This document shows positions 1 to 6,276 of a stretch of 7,512 bases of DNA, piece after piece; position 1 is the stretch's first letter; every line of letters begins with the position of its first letter. A program made the position numbers and the translations under genes. Location: positions 1-7,512 of the forward strand of contig WTKI01000215.1 of the NCBI GenBank assembly GCA_011524425.1. The letters are read 5' to 3'. A model generated the notes under the pieces. The model was not told the DNA's origin, searched no databases, and worked only from the letters and a program-made list of their open reading frames with translations. This stretch comes from Altererythrobacter sp. Its GTDB lineage: Bacteria > Pseudomonadota > Alphaproteobacteria > Sphingomonadales > Sphingomonadaceae.

Positions 1-2
1 CA

Positions 3-767
3 TCAACCAACAAAGACATTACAGCATTCAAGATACCGGTTGAGACGCGCAAAAAACGCGAAACACTGCGGTGGCTTTTGCAGCATGATCAGGTCGAGAC
101 TGCGATCATTTTCGCTAACCGCAAGACTACTGTGCGCGAGCTCAATAAGAGCCTGCAGCGCCATGGTTTTGCCAGCGGCGAGATCCATGGCGATATGGAC
201 CAGTCAAACCGGCTGAAAGAGCTTGAAAGGTTCAAGTCAGGTGACATCAATATCCTTGTAGCGTCTGATGTTGCAGCGCGCGGTTTGGATATCAAAGGCG
301 TGAGCCATGTCTTCAATTTCGATACGCCTTGGCACCCGGATGACTATGTCCATCGCATTGGCCGCACAGGCAGGGCAGGGGCCAAGGGTCGCGCCTTTAC
401 ATTCGTTTCGAAAGAAGACGCTGAAGCCATCGCCAATGTCGAGAAATTGACAGGCAGCGAAGTCAAAGTGTTCGGCAAATCCGATGTTCGTGTCGAATTG
501 GTCGAAAAGCCTGCGAAAAGCCAATCTGCCGCTAAGGATGACACAGCCGGTACAGAACGGGCAAGTGCTGCCAGTCAGTCCGAGGAACGGCCTGAAAAGC
601 CCGCTTCAGAGAAAAAGCAAAGAAAGCCGCGTGAAAAGCAGTCAGCTAATTCTGACAAGCCGGCGAAAAGTCGCGGAGCTCGTCGGGACGCTGAAGACAA
701 TGAGCCGGTTCCAGCTGGCGAGTGGAACGGTCCCAAGCCGGGCTTTCTTGATATCGGTGTTGGCTAA
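3..767 (+). CDS. DEAD-box ATP-dependent RNA helicase, C-terminal part (5' end outside window)
   Basis: This is the RecA-like domain 2 and tail of a superfamily 2 RNA helicase, which unwinds RNA duplexes in the cytoplasm at the expense of ATP. The frame is open to the window edge, so the true start and the Walker A and DEAD motifs lie upstream; 254 residues are visible. Motif IV appears as AIIFANRK (about nt 105-128), motif V as ASDVAARGLDIKG (about 261-299) and motif VI as HRIGRTGRAG (351-380). The helicase core ends near nt 470. The last roughly 85 residues are a low-complexity tail rich in Lys, Glu, Ser, Pro and Ala, probably disordered and RNA-binding, closing with a hydrophobic patch GFLDIGVG. 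The architecture resembles RhlE-like helicases of ribosome assembly or cold adaptation, but without the N-terminal half I do not assign a symbol. The gene converges on the hydroxylase gene with 15 bases between stop codons, and no hairpin terminator is visible there. Confidence 0.95.
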   Translation, partial: STNKDITAFKIPVETRKKRETLRWLLQHDQVETAIIFANRKTTVRELNKSLQRHGFASGEIHGDMDQSNRLKELERFKSGDINILVASDVAARGLDIKGVSHVFNFDTPWHPDDYVHRIGRTGRAGAKGRAFTFVSKEDAEAIANVEKLTGSEVKVFGKSDVRVELVEKPAKSQSAAKDDTAGTERASAASQSEERPEKPASEKKQRKPREKQSANSDKPAKSRGARRDAEDNEPVPAGEWNGPKPGFLDIGVG

Positions 768-782
768 ACCTGAGTTTGCGAC

Positions 783-1571
783 TTAACTGCTTCTCGTTGC
801 AGTGACTTCATTCGCTTCTGCGATCCGGAAGGCTTCTTCCCACTTGTCGAAATTCTTTCGCGCGTCTGTGACAAAAGGCGACTTGCGGATAGCCCACAGC
901 CACAGATCATGGACCATGCGTCCAAAGAAACGCATCGGGCGTTTCACTTGAACGAGCAGAATTATTCGAGGATCTCGGGTTGCATTGGCAACTTCATGTT
1001 CGAAGCAGTCGTCAAAAATGATCCATTCACCATTGCGCCAGCTGACTTTCTGATCGTCAACTTCAATCCAGCAATTTTCGAAATCTTGCGGGACTGCAAT
1101 TCCCAAATGGCAGGTTATCAGGCCGCGTGAAACACCGCGATGCCGTGGTATTGTCCCTCCCGCATCAATGATCGAGAAAAATGCAGAATTGAGATCAGGC
1201 ACTTGCTTGACCAGGGCAGCGGTCCTAGGCGCTCGCGCGCAGTTCTCTGGCACGTCAAAACCATACCCCACAAGGAAGAATGATCGCCATTTTCCATCCC
1301 GTCCGGTGTTCCTGTGGTCAGGCGATAATTCCCGCAAAGGAGGGATGGCGTCGCGGTGTTTTATGATTGCCGCAGCTTCTTCAGCAATCGCCTCCCAATT
1401 TTGCGCAAGCTTTTTGGTCCAGGGAAAATGATCTTCAGACAGGATTGGCTCGATCGGAATTTTAGAGCTTGAAGTGCTCAACCGGTCGATATGCTTGCGT
1501 AGCTTAGTACCCGCGCGGATAACCCAGGGGCGTGTCTCCGGGCCCTTTAGGTAGTCAGGCGTCTGGTCCAT
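783..1571 (-). CDS. Aspartyl/asparaginyl beta-hydroxylase-family (LpxO-like) Fe(II)/2-oxoglutarate dioxygenase
   Basis: The 262-residue protein matches the PF05118-type double-stranded beta-helix dioxygenase pattern. Visible hallmarks are HRGVSRG (first iron ligand H144, Gly at 146), HLGIAVP (155-161), the WRNGEWIIFDDCFEHE block (178-193, second iron ligand H192) and R202 in DPRIILLVQVKRP, the likely 2-oxoglutarate-binding Arg. The C-terminus after residue 211 has the aromatic and basic segment typical of LpxO-like members. Known relatives hydroxylate Asp/Asn in protein domains or the secondary acyl chain of lipid A; the substrate here cannot be read from sequence. The first ligand motif is H-x-G rather than H-x-D, as in mammalian AspH. 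The ATG at 1571 is the only reasonable start, although its ribosome-binding site is weak. It lies 28 bases after cysK on the same strand and is probably co-transcribed with it. Confidence 0.88.
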   Translation of the reverse strand: MDQTPDYLKGPETRPWVIRAGTKLRKHIDRLSTSSSKIPIEPILSEDHFPWTKKLAQNWEAIAEEAAAIIKHRDAIPPLRELSPDHRNTGRDGKWRSFFLVGYGFDVPENCARAPRTAALVKQVPDLNSAFFSIIDAGGTIPRHRGVSRGLITCHLGIAVPQDFENCWIEVDDQKVSWRNGEWIIFDDCFEHEVANATRDPRIILLVQVKRPMRFFGRMVHDLWLWAIRKSPFVTDARKNFDKWEEAFRIAEANEVTATRSS

Positions 1572-1599
1572 CGTCTATGGCATCCGCTGATTGGAAAGA

Positions 1600-2520
1600 T
1601 CACTCGACAGGCAAGAAATCCGGCACGGATAGATATCTCTCTCCGGTGTCGTAATTGAACCCGAGCACGCGAGAACCAGTCTCCAATTCAGGCAGTTTCT
1701 TTGCAATTGCAGCCAGGGTTGCACCTGACGAGATACCGATCAGCATACCCTCTTCGCTAGCAGCCCGCCGGGCCATTTCCTTTGCGTCTTCAGGGTCGAC
1801 CTGAATGGCGCCATCAATGGATTGCGTGTGTAAATTGTCAGGAATGAAGCCTGCACCGATACCTTGGATAGGGTGAGGGCCAGGTTGGCCGCCACTGATG
1901 ACCGGCGAAAGTGTTGGTTCCACTGCGTAGGCTTTCATCCCGCTCCATTCGGCCTTCAAGGCCTCAGCGCAACCTGTCAGGTGGCCCCCTGTGCCTACGC
2001 CTGTGATCATGACGTCAATCGGGCTGTCCGCAAAATCGGAGAGAATTTCCTTCGCTGTGGTTGCAATGTGGACCTTGTAATTGGATTCATTATCGAACTG
2101 GCTAGGCATCCAAGCTCCATCAATGGTGCCCAGCAATTCCTGAGCGCGTTCGATCGCGCCTTTCATGCCTTTTTCCTTGGCAGTGAGGTCAAAGCTCGCA
2201 CCATAAGCGAGCATCAACCGCCGACGTTCCAGCGACATGCTTTCCGGCATGACGAGGATCAGCTTATAGCCTTTAACGGCAGCCACCATGGCGAGCCCGA
2301 TACCGGTATTGCCAGATGTCGGTTCGACGATCGTACCGCCGGGCTTCAGCGCGCCCGACTTTTCTGCATCCTCGACCATCGCAAGGCCAATGCGGTCTTT
2401 GATAGAGCCACCCGGGTTCGCGCGCTCGCTTTTGATCCAGACTTCATGATCGGGAAACATTTTGGACAAACGGATATGCGGCGTGTTGCCAATCGTCTCA
2501 AGAATGTTTGCAGCTTTCAT
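1600..2520 (-). CDS. cysK: Cysteine synthase A (O-acetylserine sulfhydrylase)
   Basis: This cytoplasmic PLP enzyme converts O-acetyl-L-serine and sulfide to L-cysteine and acetate, the last step of sulfur assimilation. The 306-residue protein is complete and of normal family length. It contains the PLP lysine K41 in GGSIKDRIG, the substrate loop PTSGNTG (67-73), the phosphate-binding glycine loop [10 protein letters not shown] (174-183), QGIGAGF (219-225) and the GISSGA motif (263-268) whose Ser contacts the pyridine nitrogen. The ending GERYLS near 293-298 is also typical. CysM, or a cystathionine beta-synthase domain protein, is the main alternative, but the [15 protein letters not shown] region favours CysK. 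The ATG at 2520 is fixed by an AAGGAG ribosome-binding site 7 bases upstream. It follows the MFS gene by 59 bases and precedes the hydroxylase gene by 28. No cysteine-responsive regulatory site is apparent. Confidence 0.95.
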   Translation of the reverse strand: MKAANILETIGNTPHIRLSKMFPDHEVWIKSERANPGGSIKDRIGLAMVEDAEKSGALKPGGTIVEPTSGNTGIGLAMVAAVKGYKLILVMPESMSLERRRLMLAYGASFDLTAKEKGMKGAIERAQELLGTIDGAWMPSQFDNESNYKVHIATTAKEILSDFADSPIDVMITGVGTGGHLTGCAEALKAEWSGMKAYAVEPTLSPVISGGQPGPHPIQGIGAGFIPDNLHTQSIDGAIQVDPEDAKEMARRAASEEGMLIGISSGATLAAIAKKLPELETGSRVLGFNYDTGERYLSVPDFLPVE

Positions 2521-2527
2521 GGGATCG

Positions 2528-2533
2528 CTCCTT
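2528..2533 (-). promoter_or_regulatory. Ribosome-binding site of cysK
   Basis: AAGGAG on the minus strand, 7 bases before the ATG at 2520. It is a near-consensus Shine-Dalgarno sequence and stronger than those of the flanking genes in this cluster, so cysK may be translated more efficiently than its neighbours. Confidence 0.8.
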
Positions 2534-2579
2534 CTCCAAATGTCTGGTCACAACTGCTTTAGCAGGTTTTGCGTCTAAT

Positions 2580-3860
2580 TCACTCGTCCAAATCTTCTGG
2601 GGGATCGAAGGTTTTGGTTGTTCTGAGTACTGGGAATATTCGTGCCCAAAGAGCGACGGTTACAATCGCACCGATGCCGCCTGTTACAACTGCACCAACA
2701 GGCCCCATCGCATAAGCAAGGCTGCCAGAGAAGAAGTCACCACCTTCGTTGGAAGCGCTGATAGTCAGTTGAGAGACTGCAGATACCCGACCGCGTTTTT
2801 CATCGGGAGTATGCAGCTGGATAAGCGAGCCTCGGATATACACGCTGAACATGTCTGCAGCACCGACAATGAAGAGCATGGATAAGCTTAGCAGCATATT
2901 TGTCGAAAGCCCGAAGATGATGGTGCATACGCCGAACACAAATACGGCCCAAAGCATTTTAGGCCCGACGTTTGTTTTGAGTGGCCTGAAGGAAAACCAC
3001 ACCGCTGTAAGCGCTGCGCCCACAGCAGGAGCCATGGCTAGCTGTGCCAGTCCTTGCTCGCCCACTTGCAGGATATCGCGCGCGTAAACCGGAAACAGAG
3101 CGGTTGCGCCGGCAAGGAATACTGCAAACAGGTCGAGAGTGATTGAGCCTAGCACCATCTTGTTTCGCCCGACATAGCGGAGCCCGTCGACGATCTGCCC
3201 AATCGGACGTACGTCTCTTTTCAAAGCAGGCTGTGGGACCTTGCCAATCATGCTCATGGCGAGGAATGCCAAGCCAAACAGGCCTGTCGAGACGGTGTAA
3301 GGCAAGGCTGGCTCTATGGCATATAGGTAACCACCCAAAGCAGGACCTGCTATCATGCCGCTTTGCCACGAGATTGACGTGAGCGCGATGGCATTAGGCA
3401 GTATCGACTTGGGAATTAGATTTGCGGCTAGTGCCGACATCGCAGGTCCGGTAAATGCGCGTCCTATGCCTAGCAGGACAGCGATGGCAAATAACACCGG
3501 CAAAGCCATAGTTTCATTCCAAGTGAACCATGCCAGCGCCGCTGCACAGATCATCTGTAACAGGATTGTCAGCATACCCAGAGTGCGGCGATCAAACCGG
3601 TCTGCGGCAAGACCGGAAAATGGTGTGAGGATGAAAAGCGGTGCAAATTGGAACAATCCGATCAGTGCAAGCTGCCCGGAAGCTTCCGCAACGCTCATTC
3701 CGCCGTCGCGCGCGATGTTGTAAGTCTGCCATCCGATGATGAGCATCATCGAATATTGCGCAAGGGTCATGGCTAAGCGAGCGAGCCAAAAAAACCTGAA
3801 GTTAGCAACTTGAAACGGGTGCGTTGGCTCTGCCGGCGAAGGTATATCTGCTTGGTCCAC
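2580..3860 (-). CDS. Major facilitator superfamily exporter, EntS-like (MFS_3/DHA3 type)
   Basis: This is an inner-membrane secondary transporter with about 12 hydrophobic segments, 426 residues from the chosen start. The first helix begins at about residue 22 (FRFFWLARLAM). The MFS motif A-like loop between helices 2 and 3 reads GLAADRFDRR (about 83-92). Residues 156-177 carry the NAIALTSISWQ and IAGPALGG signature, and TPDEKRGRVSAV (about 351-362) matches the conserved late loop of EntS-like exporters. Known relatives export siderophores, macrolides or other small molecules by proton antiport; the substrate here is unknown. The frame stays open to a TTG at 3902, but there is no ribosome-binding site and a candidate promoter -10 box covers that TTG. 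I therefore prefer the GTG at 3860, whose product starts near the usual family N-terminus, although it too lacks a clear Shine-Dalgarno sequence. It is the first gene of the probable MFS-cysK-hydroxylase unit. Confidence 0.88.
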   Translation of the reverse strand: MDQADIPSPAEPTHPFQVANFRFFWLARLAMTLAQYSMMLIIGWQTYNIARDGGMSVAEASGQLALIGLFQFAPLFILTPFSGLAADRFDRRTLGMLTILLQMICAAALAWFTWNETMALPVLFAIAVLLGIGRAFTGPAMSALAANLIPKSILPNAIALTSISWQSGMIAGPALGGYLYAIEPALPYTVSTGLFGLAFLAMSMIGKVPQPALKRDVRPIGQIVDGLRYVGRNKMVLGSITLDLFAVFLAGATALFPVYARDILQVGEQGLAQLAMAPAVGAALTAVWFSFRPLKTNVGPKMLWAVFVFGVCTIIFGLSTNMLLSLSMLFIVGAADMFSVYIRGSLIQLHTPDEKRGRVSAVSQLTISASNEGGDFFSGSLAYAMGPVGAVVTGGIGAIVTVALWARIFPVLRTTKTFDPPEDLDE

Positions 3861-3901
3861 CGGCGCGCCATGACAGCACCCGCGCTCAGTGCCAAGTTCC
3901 A

Positions 3902-3929
3902 ATTATCTGTATCGGCGTATTGGAAACAA
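3902..3929 (-). promoter_or_regulatory. Candidate sigma70-type promoter of the MFS-cysK-hydroxylase unit
   Basis: On the minus strand, TTGTTT (3929-3924) is followed after 16 bases by GATAAT (3907-3902), a five-of-six match to TATAAT. The -35 match is weak (three of six). Transcription would begin near 3895, downstream of the TTG at 3902, which supports the GTG at 3860 as the start of the MFS gene. The -35 box lies at the end of the pilZ terminator T-run, so the two signals are directly adjacent. Confidence 0.35.
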
Positions 3930-3954
3930 AAAAGGGCGCTCAAAGGCGCCCTTT
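3928..3954 (-). terminator. Intrinsic terminator of the pilZ-domain gene
   Basis: A perfect 9-bp stem pairs AAAGGGCGC (minus strand 3954-3946) with GCGCCCTTT (3939-3931) across a 6-base loop (3945-3940). On the minus strand the end of the stem runs into six T (3933-3928). It begins 20 bases after the PilZ stop codon. On the + strand the T-tract is interrupted and there is no gene to terminate, so the minus-strand assignment is clear. It separates pilZ from the MFS gene downstream. Confidence 0.88.
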
Positions 3955-3974
3955 GTTCATCCATGCTTTGCCTG

Positions 3975-4313
3975 TCAGCGCGGTCGGCGCAGACGCGGGT
4001 TAGGTTGAAGCGTATCAATGATCGTCATGAAGTCATCGAGGCGAATAATACGCTCGAACTGGAAACCGGCGCGGTCATCATGGGCCCAGATTACATAGGC
4101 TTCAATGCGCCCAACGATTGGAAGACGGATGATAACACGATCGCCTCGGTTAAGACCTTCGCATTGATCCACCATAAATCCATGCGCAGAGATATTAGCG
4201 ATATGCAGACTGATGTCGCCCTTGCGATGATGCTCGACAATCGCAGGGAAATCGACTGGATGACGCGCTGCGCGGCGCAAGTCTGTTACGCTAAGGTTTG
4301 CTCCTGCTGTCAC
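3975..4313 (-). CDS. Stand-alone PilZ-domain protein (putative c-di-GMP binding)
   Basis: This is a small cytoplasmic protein of 112 residues from the chosen start, consisting almost entirely of one PilZ domain. It shows the RxxxR motif (R13 to R17 in RRAARHP) and the N-x-S-x-x-G motif (N40, S42, G45 in NISAHGF), followed by the beta-strand GDRVIIRLP and the VIWAHDDRAGFQF ending. In the family these two motifs hold cyclic di-GMP, so binding is likely, but the output (motility, polysaccharide, adhesion) is unknown. No effector domain is fused. The frame is open to a TTG at 4346 with no ribosome-binding site, and an in-frame stop lies two codons further upstream. The GTG at 4313 has GGAGGG 9 bases before it, so I use that. 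The gene lies 133 bases after tyrS on the same strand and ends in its own terminator, so it is probably a separate unit. Confidence 0.87.
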   Translation of the reverse strand: MTAGANLSVTDLRRAARHPVDFPAIVEHHRKGDISLHIANISAHGFMVDQCEGLNRGDRVIIRLPIVGRIEAYVIWAHDDRAGFQFERIIRLDDFMTIIDTLQPNPRLRRPR

Positions 4314-4446
4314 GGTCGCCGACCCTCCATTAATCGTTTCGCTCAATGCCTAATGCATGAGAAAGGCTGACAATTGGTAAAGCCGATCTTCGATATTGGG
4401 CGCAGCGCTTTTCGGTGGGGCGTTAGTAACCTGAGTTAAAAGCTTT
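4314..4446. other. Intergenic region between tyrS and the PilZ gene
   Basis: 133 bases that should hold the tyrS 3' end and the pilZ promoter. The pilZ ribosome-binding site is at 4323-4328. A minus-strand TTGTCA (4373-4368) resembles a -35 box but has no good -10 partner at normal spacing. I see no convincing hairpin terminator after tyrS; the palindrome AAAAGCTTTT overlapping the end of tyrS lacks a GC-rich stem. Read-through from tyrS into pilZ remains possible. Confidence 0.5.
4323..4328 (-). promoter_or_regulatory. Ribosome-binding site that sets the PilZ gene start
   Basis: GGAGGG on the minus strand, 9 bases before the GTG at 4313. It lies inside the longer reading frame that would begin with TTG at 4346. 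This strong Shine-Dalgarno match, and the lack of one before the TTG, decide in favour of the GTG. Confidence 0.7.
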
Positions 4447-5676
4447 TTATCTCGTGACGAGGCCGTGCTTTTTCTTGCCTAAACTCAGCCGAAGTTGAGT
4501 GCCTTGGCTTGGCAAAAGAAGAAATCCGGGGTCGTTAACAGCCGCATCATCAAGTTTGACTGCGCCTTCCGCGATCTTGCGTTTCGCTTCCCCATTGGAT
4601 GCTGTGAAACCGATTGCGGTAAGAGCCGCTGCAACGCGCATACCTTCATTACCAACAGCCAGAGTTGGCAGATCTTCGCCAGCGCCGCCTCCAGCAAAAG
4701 TCTCTTTCGCGGTTGCTTCCGCAGCCTTGGCAGCTTCGTCGCCTCGGACCATAGCCGTCACAGCATTTGCAAGTACGATCTTGGCTTCGTTGATTTCAGC
4801 ACCTTCAAGCGCTTCCAGCCGGGCAATCTCTTCCAACGGGATATCGGTAAAAATCCGCAGGAAGTGCCCAACGTCTCTGTCATCAGTATTCCGCCAATAC
4901 TGCCAGAAATCGTAAGCTGGCAGCTGATCTTCATTAAGCCAGATTGCGCCTGATACTGACTTGCCCATCTTTTGCCCGTCAGACCGCGTGATCAACGGAG
5001 CAGTAACCCCGTAAACCTCTTTGCCATCAATTCGGCGTGCCAGCTCAATACCGTTGACAATATTGCCCCATTGATCGCTACCGCCCATTTGCAGTTGGCA
5101 ATTATATTCGCGCGCCAGAACCAGATAGTCATAGGCTTGCATGATCATGTAGTTGAATTCGATAAAGGTCAGCGGTTGCTCGCGGTCGAGCCGAAGTTTG
5201 ACGGAATCGAATGTCAGCATGCGATTGATTGTGAAGTGCGGTCCGACATCGCGCAGCAATTCGACATATCCAAGTTTGGATAGCCAATCATCATTGTTGA
5301 TGAGCAGCGCGCCAGTTTCACTATCATCGAAACGAAGGATACGCTCAAAGGTACCTTGAATGCCCGCAATGTTGCTCGCAAGCTTCTCTTCCGTCAGCAT
5401 CTGACGCGTTTCATCACGGCCAGACGGGTCCCCGACTTTGGCCGTTCCTCCGCCCATGATCACGATCGGGCGGTGGCCAGCATCTTGGAGGCGCTTCAAA
5501 AGCATGATCGATGCAAGGTTTCCGATATGCAGCGAAGGCGCGGTTGGATCGAACCCGACATAGCCGGTCACAACTTGCTTAGCCGCAAGCGCGTCCAGCG
5601 CCTCCGGATCAGTGATCTGGTGGAGATGGCCGCGCTCTTCCAGAAGGCGCAAAAGATCAGATGTGTATTTGCTCAT
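4447..5676 (-). CDS. tyrS: Tyrosyl-tRNA synthetase
   Basis: This class I aminoacyl-tRNA synthetase charges tRNA-Tyr with tyrosine in the cytoplasm and is essential for translation. The 409-residue protein is full length. The Rossmann catalytic domain carries the HIGH-type motif as HIGN (50-53, in PSLHIGN), the tyrosine and tRNA pocket motifs YMIMQAYDY (176-184) and GGSDQWGN (198-205), and the KMSKS-type loop as KMGKS (236-240). An alpha-helical anticodon-binding region follows. A C-terminal S4-type RNA-binding domain spans about 343-405 (EAKRKIAEGAVKLDD is the recognisable core). The HIGN and KMGKS variants are normal for alphaproteobacterial TyrRS as I know it and do not suggest loss of function. 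The ATG at 5676 has an AGAGG 10 bases upstream. The gene is divergent from the DOMON-like gene across 81 bases. No T-box or other leader is present. Confidence 0.97.
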   Translation of the reverse strand: MSKYTSDLLRLLEERGHLHQITDPEALDALAAKQVVTGYVGFDPTAPSLHIGNLASIMLLKRLQDAGHRPIVIMGGGTAKVGDPSGRDETRQMLTEEKLASNIAGIQGTFERILRFDDSETGALLINNDDWLSKLGYVELLRDVGPHFTINRMLTFDSVKLRLDREQPLTFIEFNYMIMQAYDYLVLAREYNCQLQMGGSDQWGNIVNGIELARRIDGKEVYGVTAPLITRSDGQKMGKSVSGAIWLNEDQLPAYDFWQYWRNTDDRDVGHFLRIFTDIPLEEIARLEALEGAEINEAKIVLANAVTAMVRGDEAAKAAEATAKETFAGGGAGEDLPTLAVGNEGMRVAAALTAIGFTASNGEAKRKIAEGAVKLDDAAVNDPGFLLLPSQGTQLRLSLGKKKHGLVTR

Positions 5677-5757
5677 TTCGCGGCAGCCTCTAGCAGCGGT
5701 TCTTCGTTTGCGTAAGCCTCTTGCAGCCAGCTTCTCACAAACCTAGTCAGTGTGGCT
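5677..5757. promoter_or_regulatory. Divergent intergenic region between tyrS and the DOMON-like gene
   Basis: These 81 bases must hold the start signals for both directions. For the + strand, TTGCAG (5721-5726) and TAGTCA (5744-5749) are 17 bases apart, but the -10 match is poor. If real, transcription would start at about the ATG at 5758, giving a leaderless mRNA; this fits the absence of any Shine-Dalgarno sequence before that ATG. For tyrS, an AGAGG ribosome-binding site lies at 5691-5687 on the minus strand, but I see no convincing promoter boxes. Confidence 0.4.
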
Positions 5758-6276
5758 ATGCGAACGCTCAAGTTACATCCTGATTGTGAGGCTGGCCCCG
5801 TCCAATCGGTCAAAGCAACCTTGGTCCCTACCGCGCATGGGTGCAAAGCGTCCTTCAAGCTGGAAGGCGACATTGCTGCGATCAAAGTGCCGGTAGCGCA
5901 AGCTCCCGAGCGGACTGATTTCCTCTGGAAGACGACGTGCTTTGAGATTTTCTGGCAGCCTGATGGAGGCAGTGATTACAGGGAGTTCAATCTCTCTCCA
6001 TCATCGCGTTGGGCAGCATATGACTTTGATGATTTTCGCGAGAATGCACGCGATGCGCCTGTGCAAAGCGTCGCAATCACAAGTAAGCAATATGCGGACA
6101 ACCTGGCTTTGGATGCAGCCATTGATTCAGATCTTTCCGTTCCTGCTAAAGTAGCGCTGAACGCGATTATCGAAGACACTCATGGGAACATCCAATATTG
6201 GGCGCTGGCATTTCAGGATGGCAAGGCCGATTTTCACAGCGAAGTGTGCCGACAATTGCGTTTGGAGAGCCGATAA
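5758..6276 (+). CDS. DOMON-like domain protein of unknown function
   Basis: A 172-residue soluble protein that I recognise as the DOMON-like family common in sphingomonads. Conserved-looking blocks are ERTDFLWKTTCFEIF (51-65), YREFNLSPSSRWAAYDFDDF (74-93), AIIEDTHGNIQYWAL (136-150) and KADFH (156-160). DOMON-type beta-sandwich folds bind sugars, haem or other ligands. Databases have, as I recall, a DOMON subgroup labelled MurB-like, although MurB activity is not suggested here. There is no signal peptide and there are no membrane segments. The ATG at 5758 is preferred; a GTG at 5752 is in frame two codons earlier, and neither has a Shine-Dalgarno sequence. Its stop codon overlaps the start of the NamZ-family gene (TAATG), implying translational coupling and a related role, perhaps in handling of cell-wall sugars. 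That functional link is inference. Confidence 0.82.
   Translation: MRTLKLHPDCEAGPVQSVKATLVPTAHGCKASFKLEGDIAAIKVPVAQAPERTDFLWKTTCFEIFWQPDGGSDYREFNLSPSSRWAAYDFDDFRENARDAPVQSVAITSKQYADNLALDAAIDSDLSVPAKVALNAIIEDTHGNIQYWALAFQDGKADFHSEVCRQLRLESR
6264..6269 (+). promoter_or_regulatory. Ribosome-binding site of the NamZ-family gene
   Basis: GGAGAG inside the last codons of the DOMON-like gene, 6 bases before the ATG at 6276. It selects this ATG over the longer open frame that begins at 6198 and over the second ATG at 6282. Confidence 0.7.

Noticed and set aside
1864..2562. Long + strand open frame (232 codons) opposite cysK
   Set aside because: It lies entirely antisense to a clear cysK with all motifs, has no recognisable domain and has a composition rich in Arg, His, Cys and Phe typical of a shadow frame.
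2554..2565. Small inverted repeat CTGCT-TT-AGCAG between the MFS gene and cysK, considered as terminator or operator
   Set aside because: Five base pairs with a two-base loop, no GC-rich extension and no T-run on the minus strand; too weak to call.
3810..4370. + strand open frame (186 codons) spanning the MFS start, terminator and PilZ gene
   Set aside because: It runs antisense through two supported genes and the terminator hairpin, with no ribosome-binding site or domain.
4421..4447. AAAAGCTTTT palindrome and a TAAC-CTGA-GTTA repeat near the end of tyrS, considered as terminator or CtrA-type site
   Set aside because: The stems are short and AT-rich, and the TTAA half-sites do not have the 7-base spacing of a CtrA box.
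6198..6275. Longer NamZ-family start upstream of 6276
   Set aside because: It would overlap the DOMON-like gene by about 80 bases and has no better ribosome-binding site; the ATG at 6276 has GGAGAG and fits the family N-terminus.
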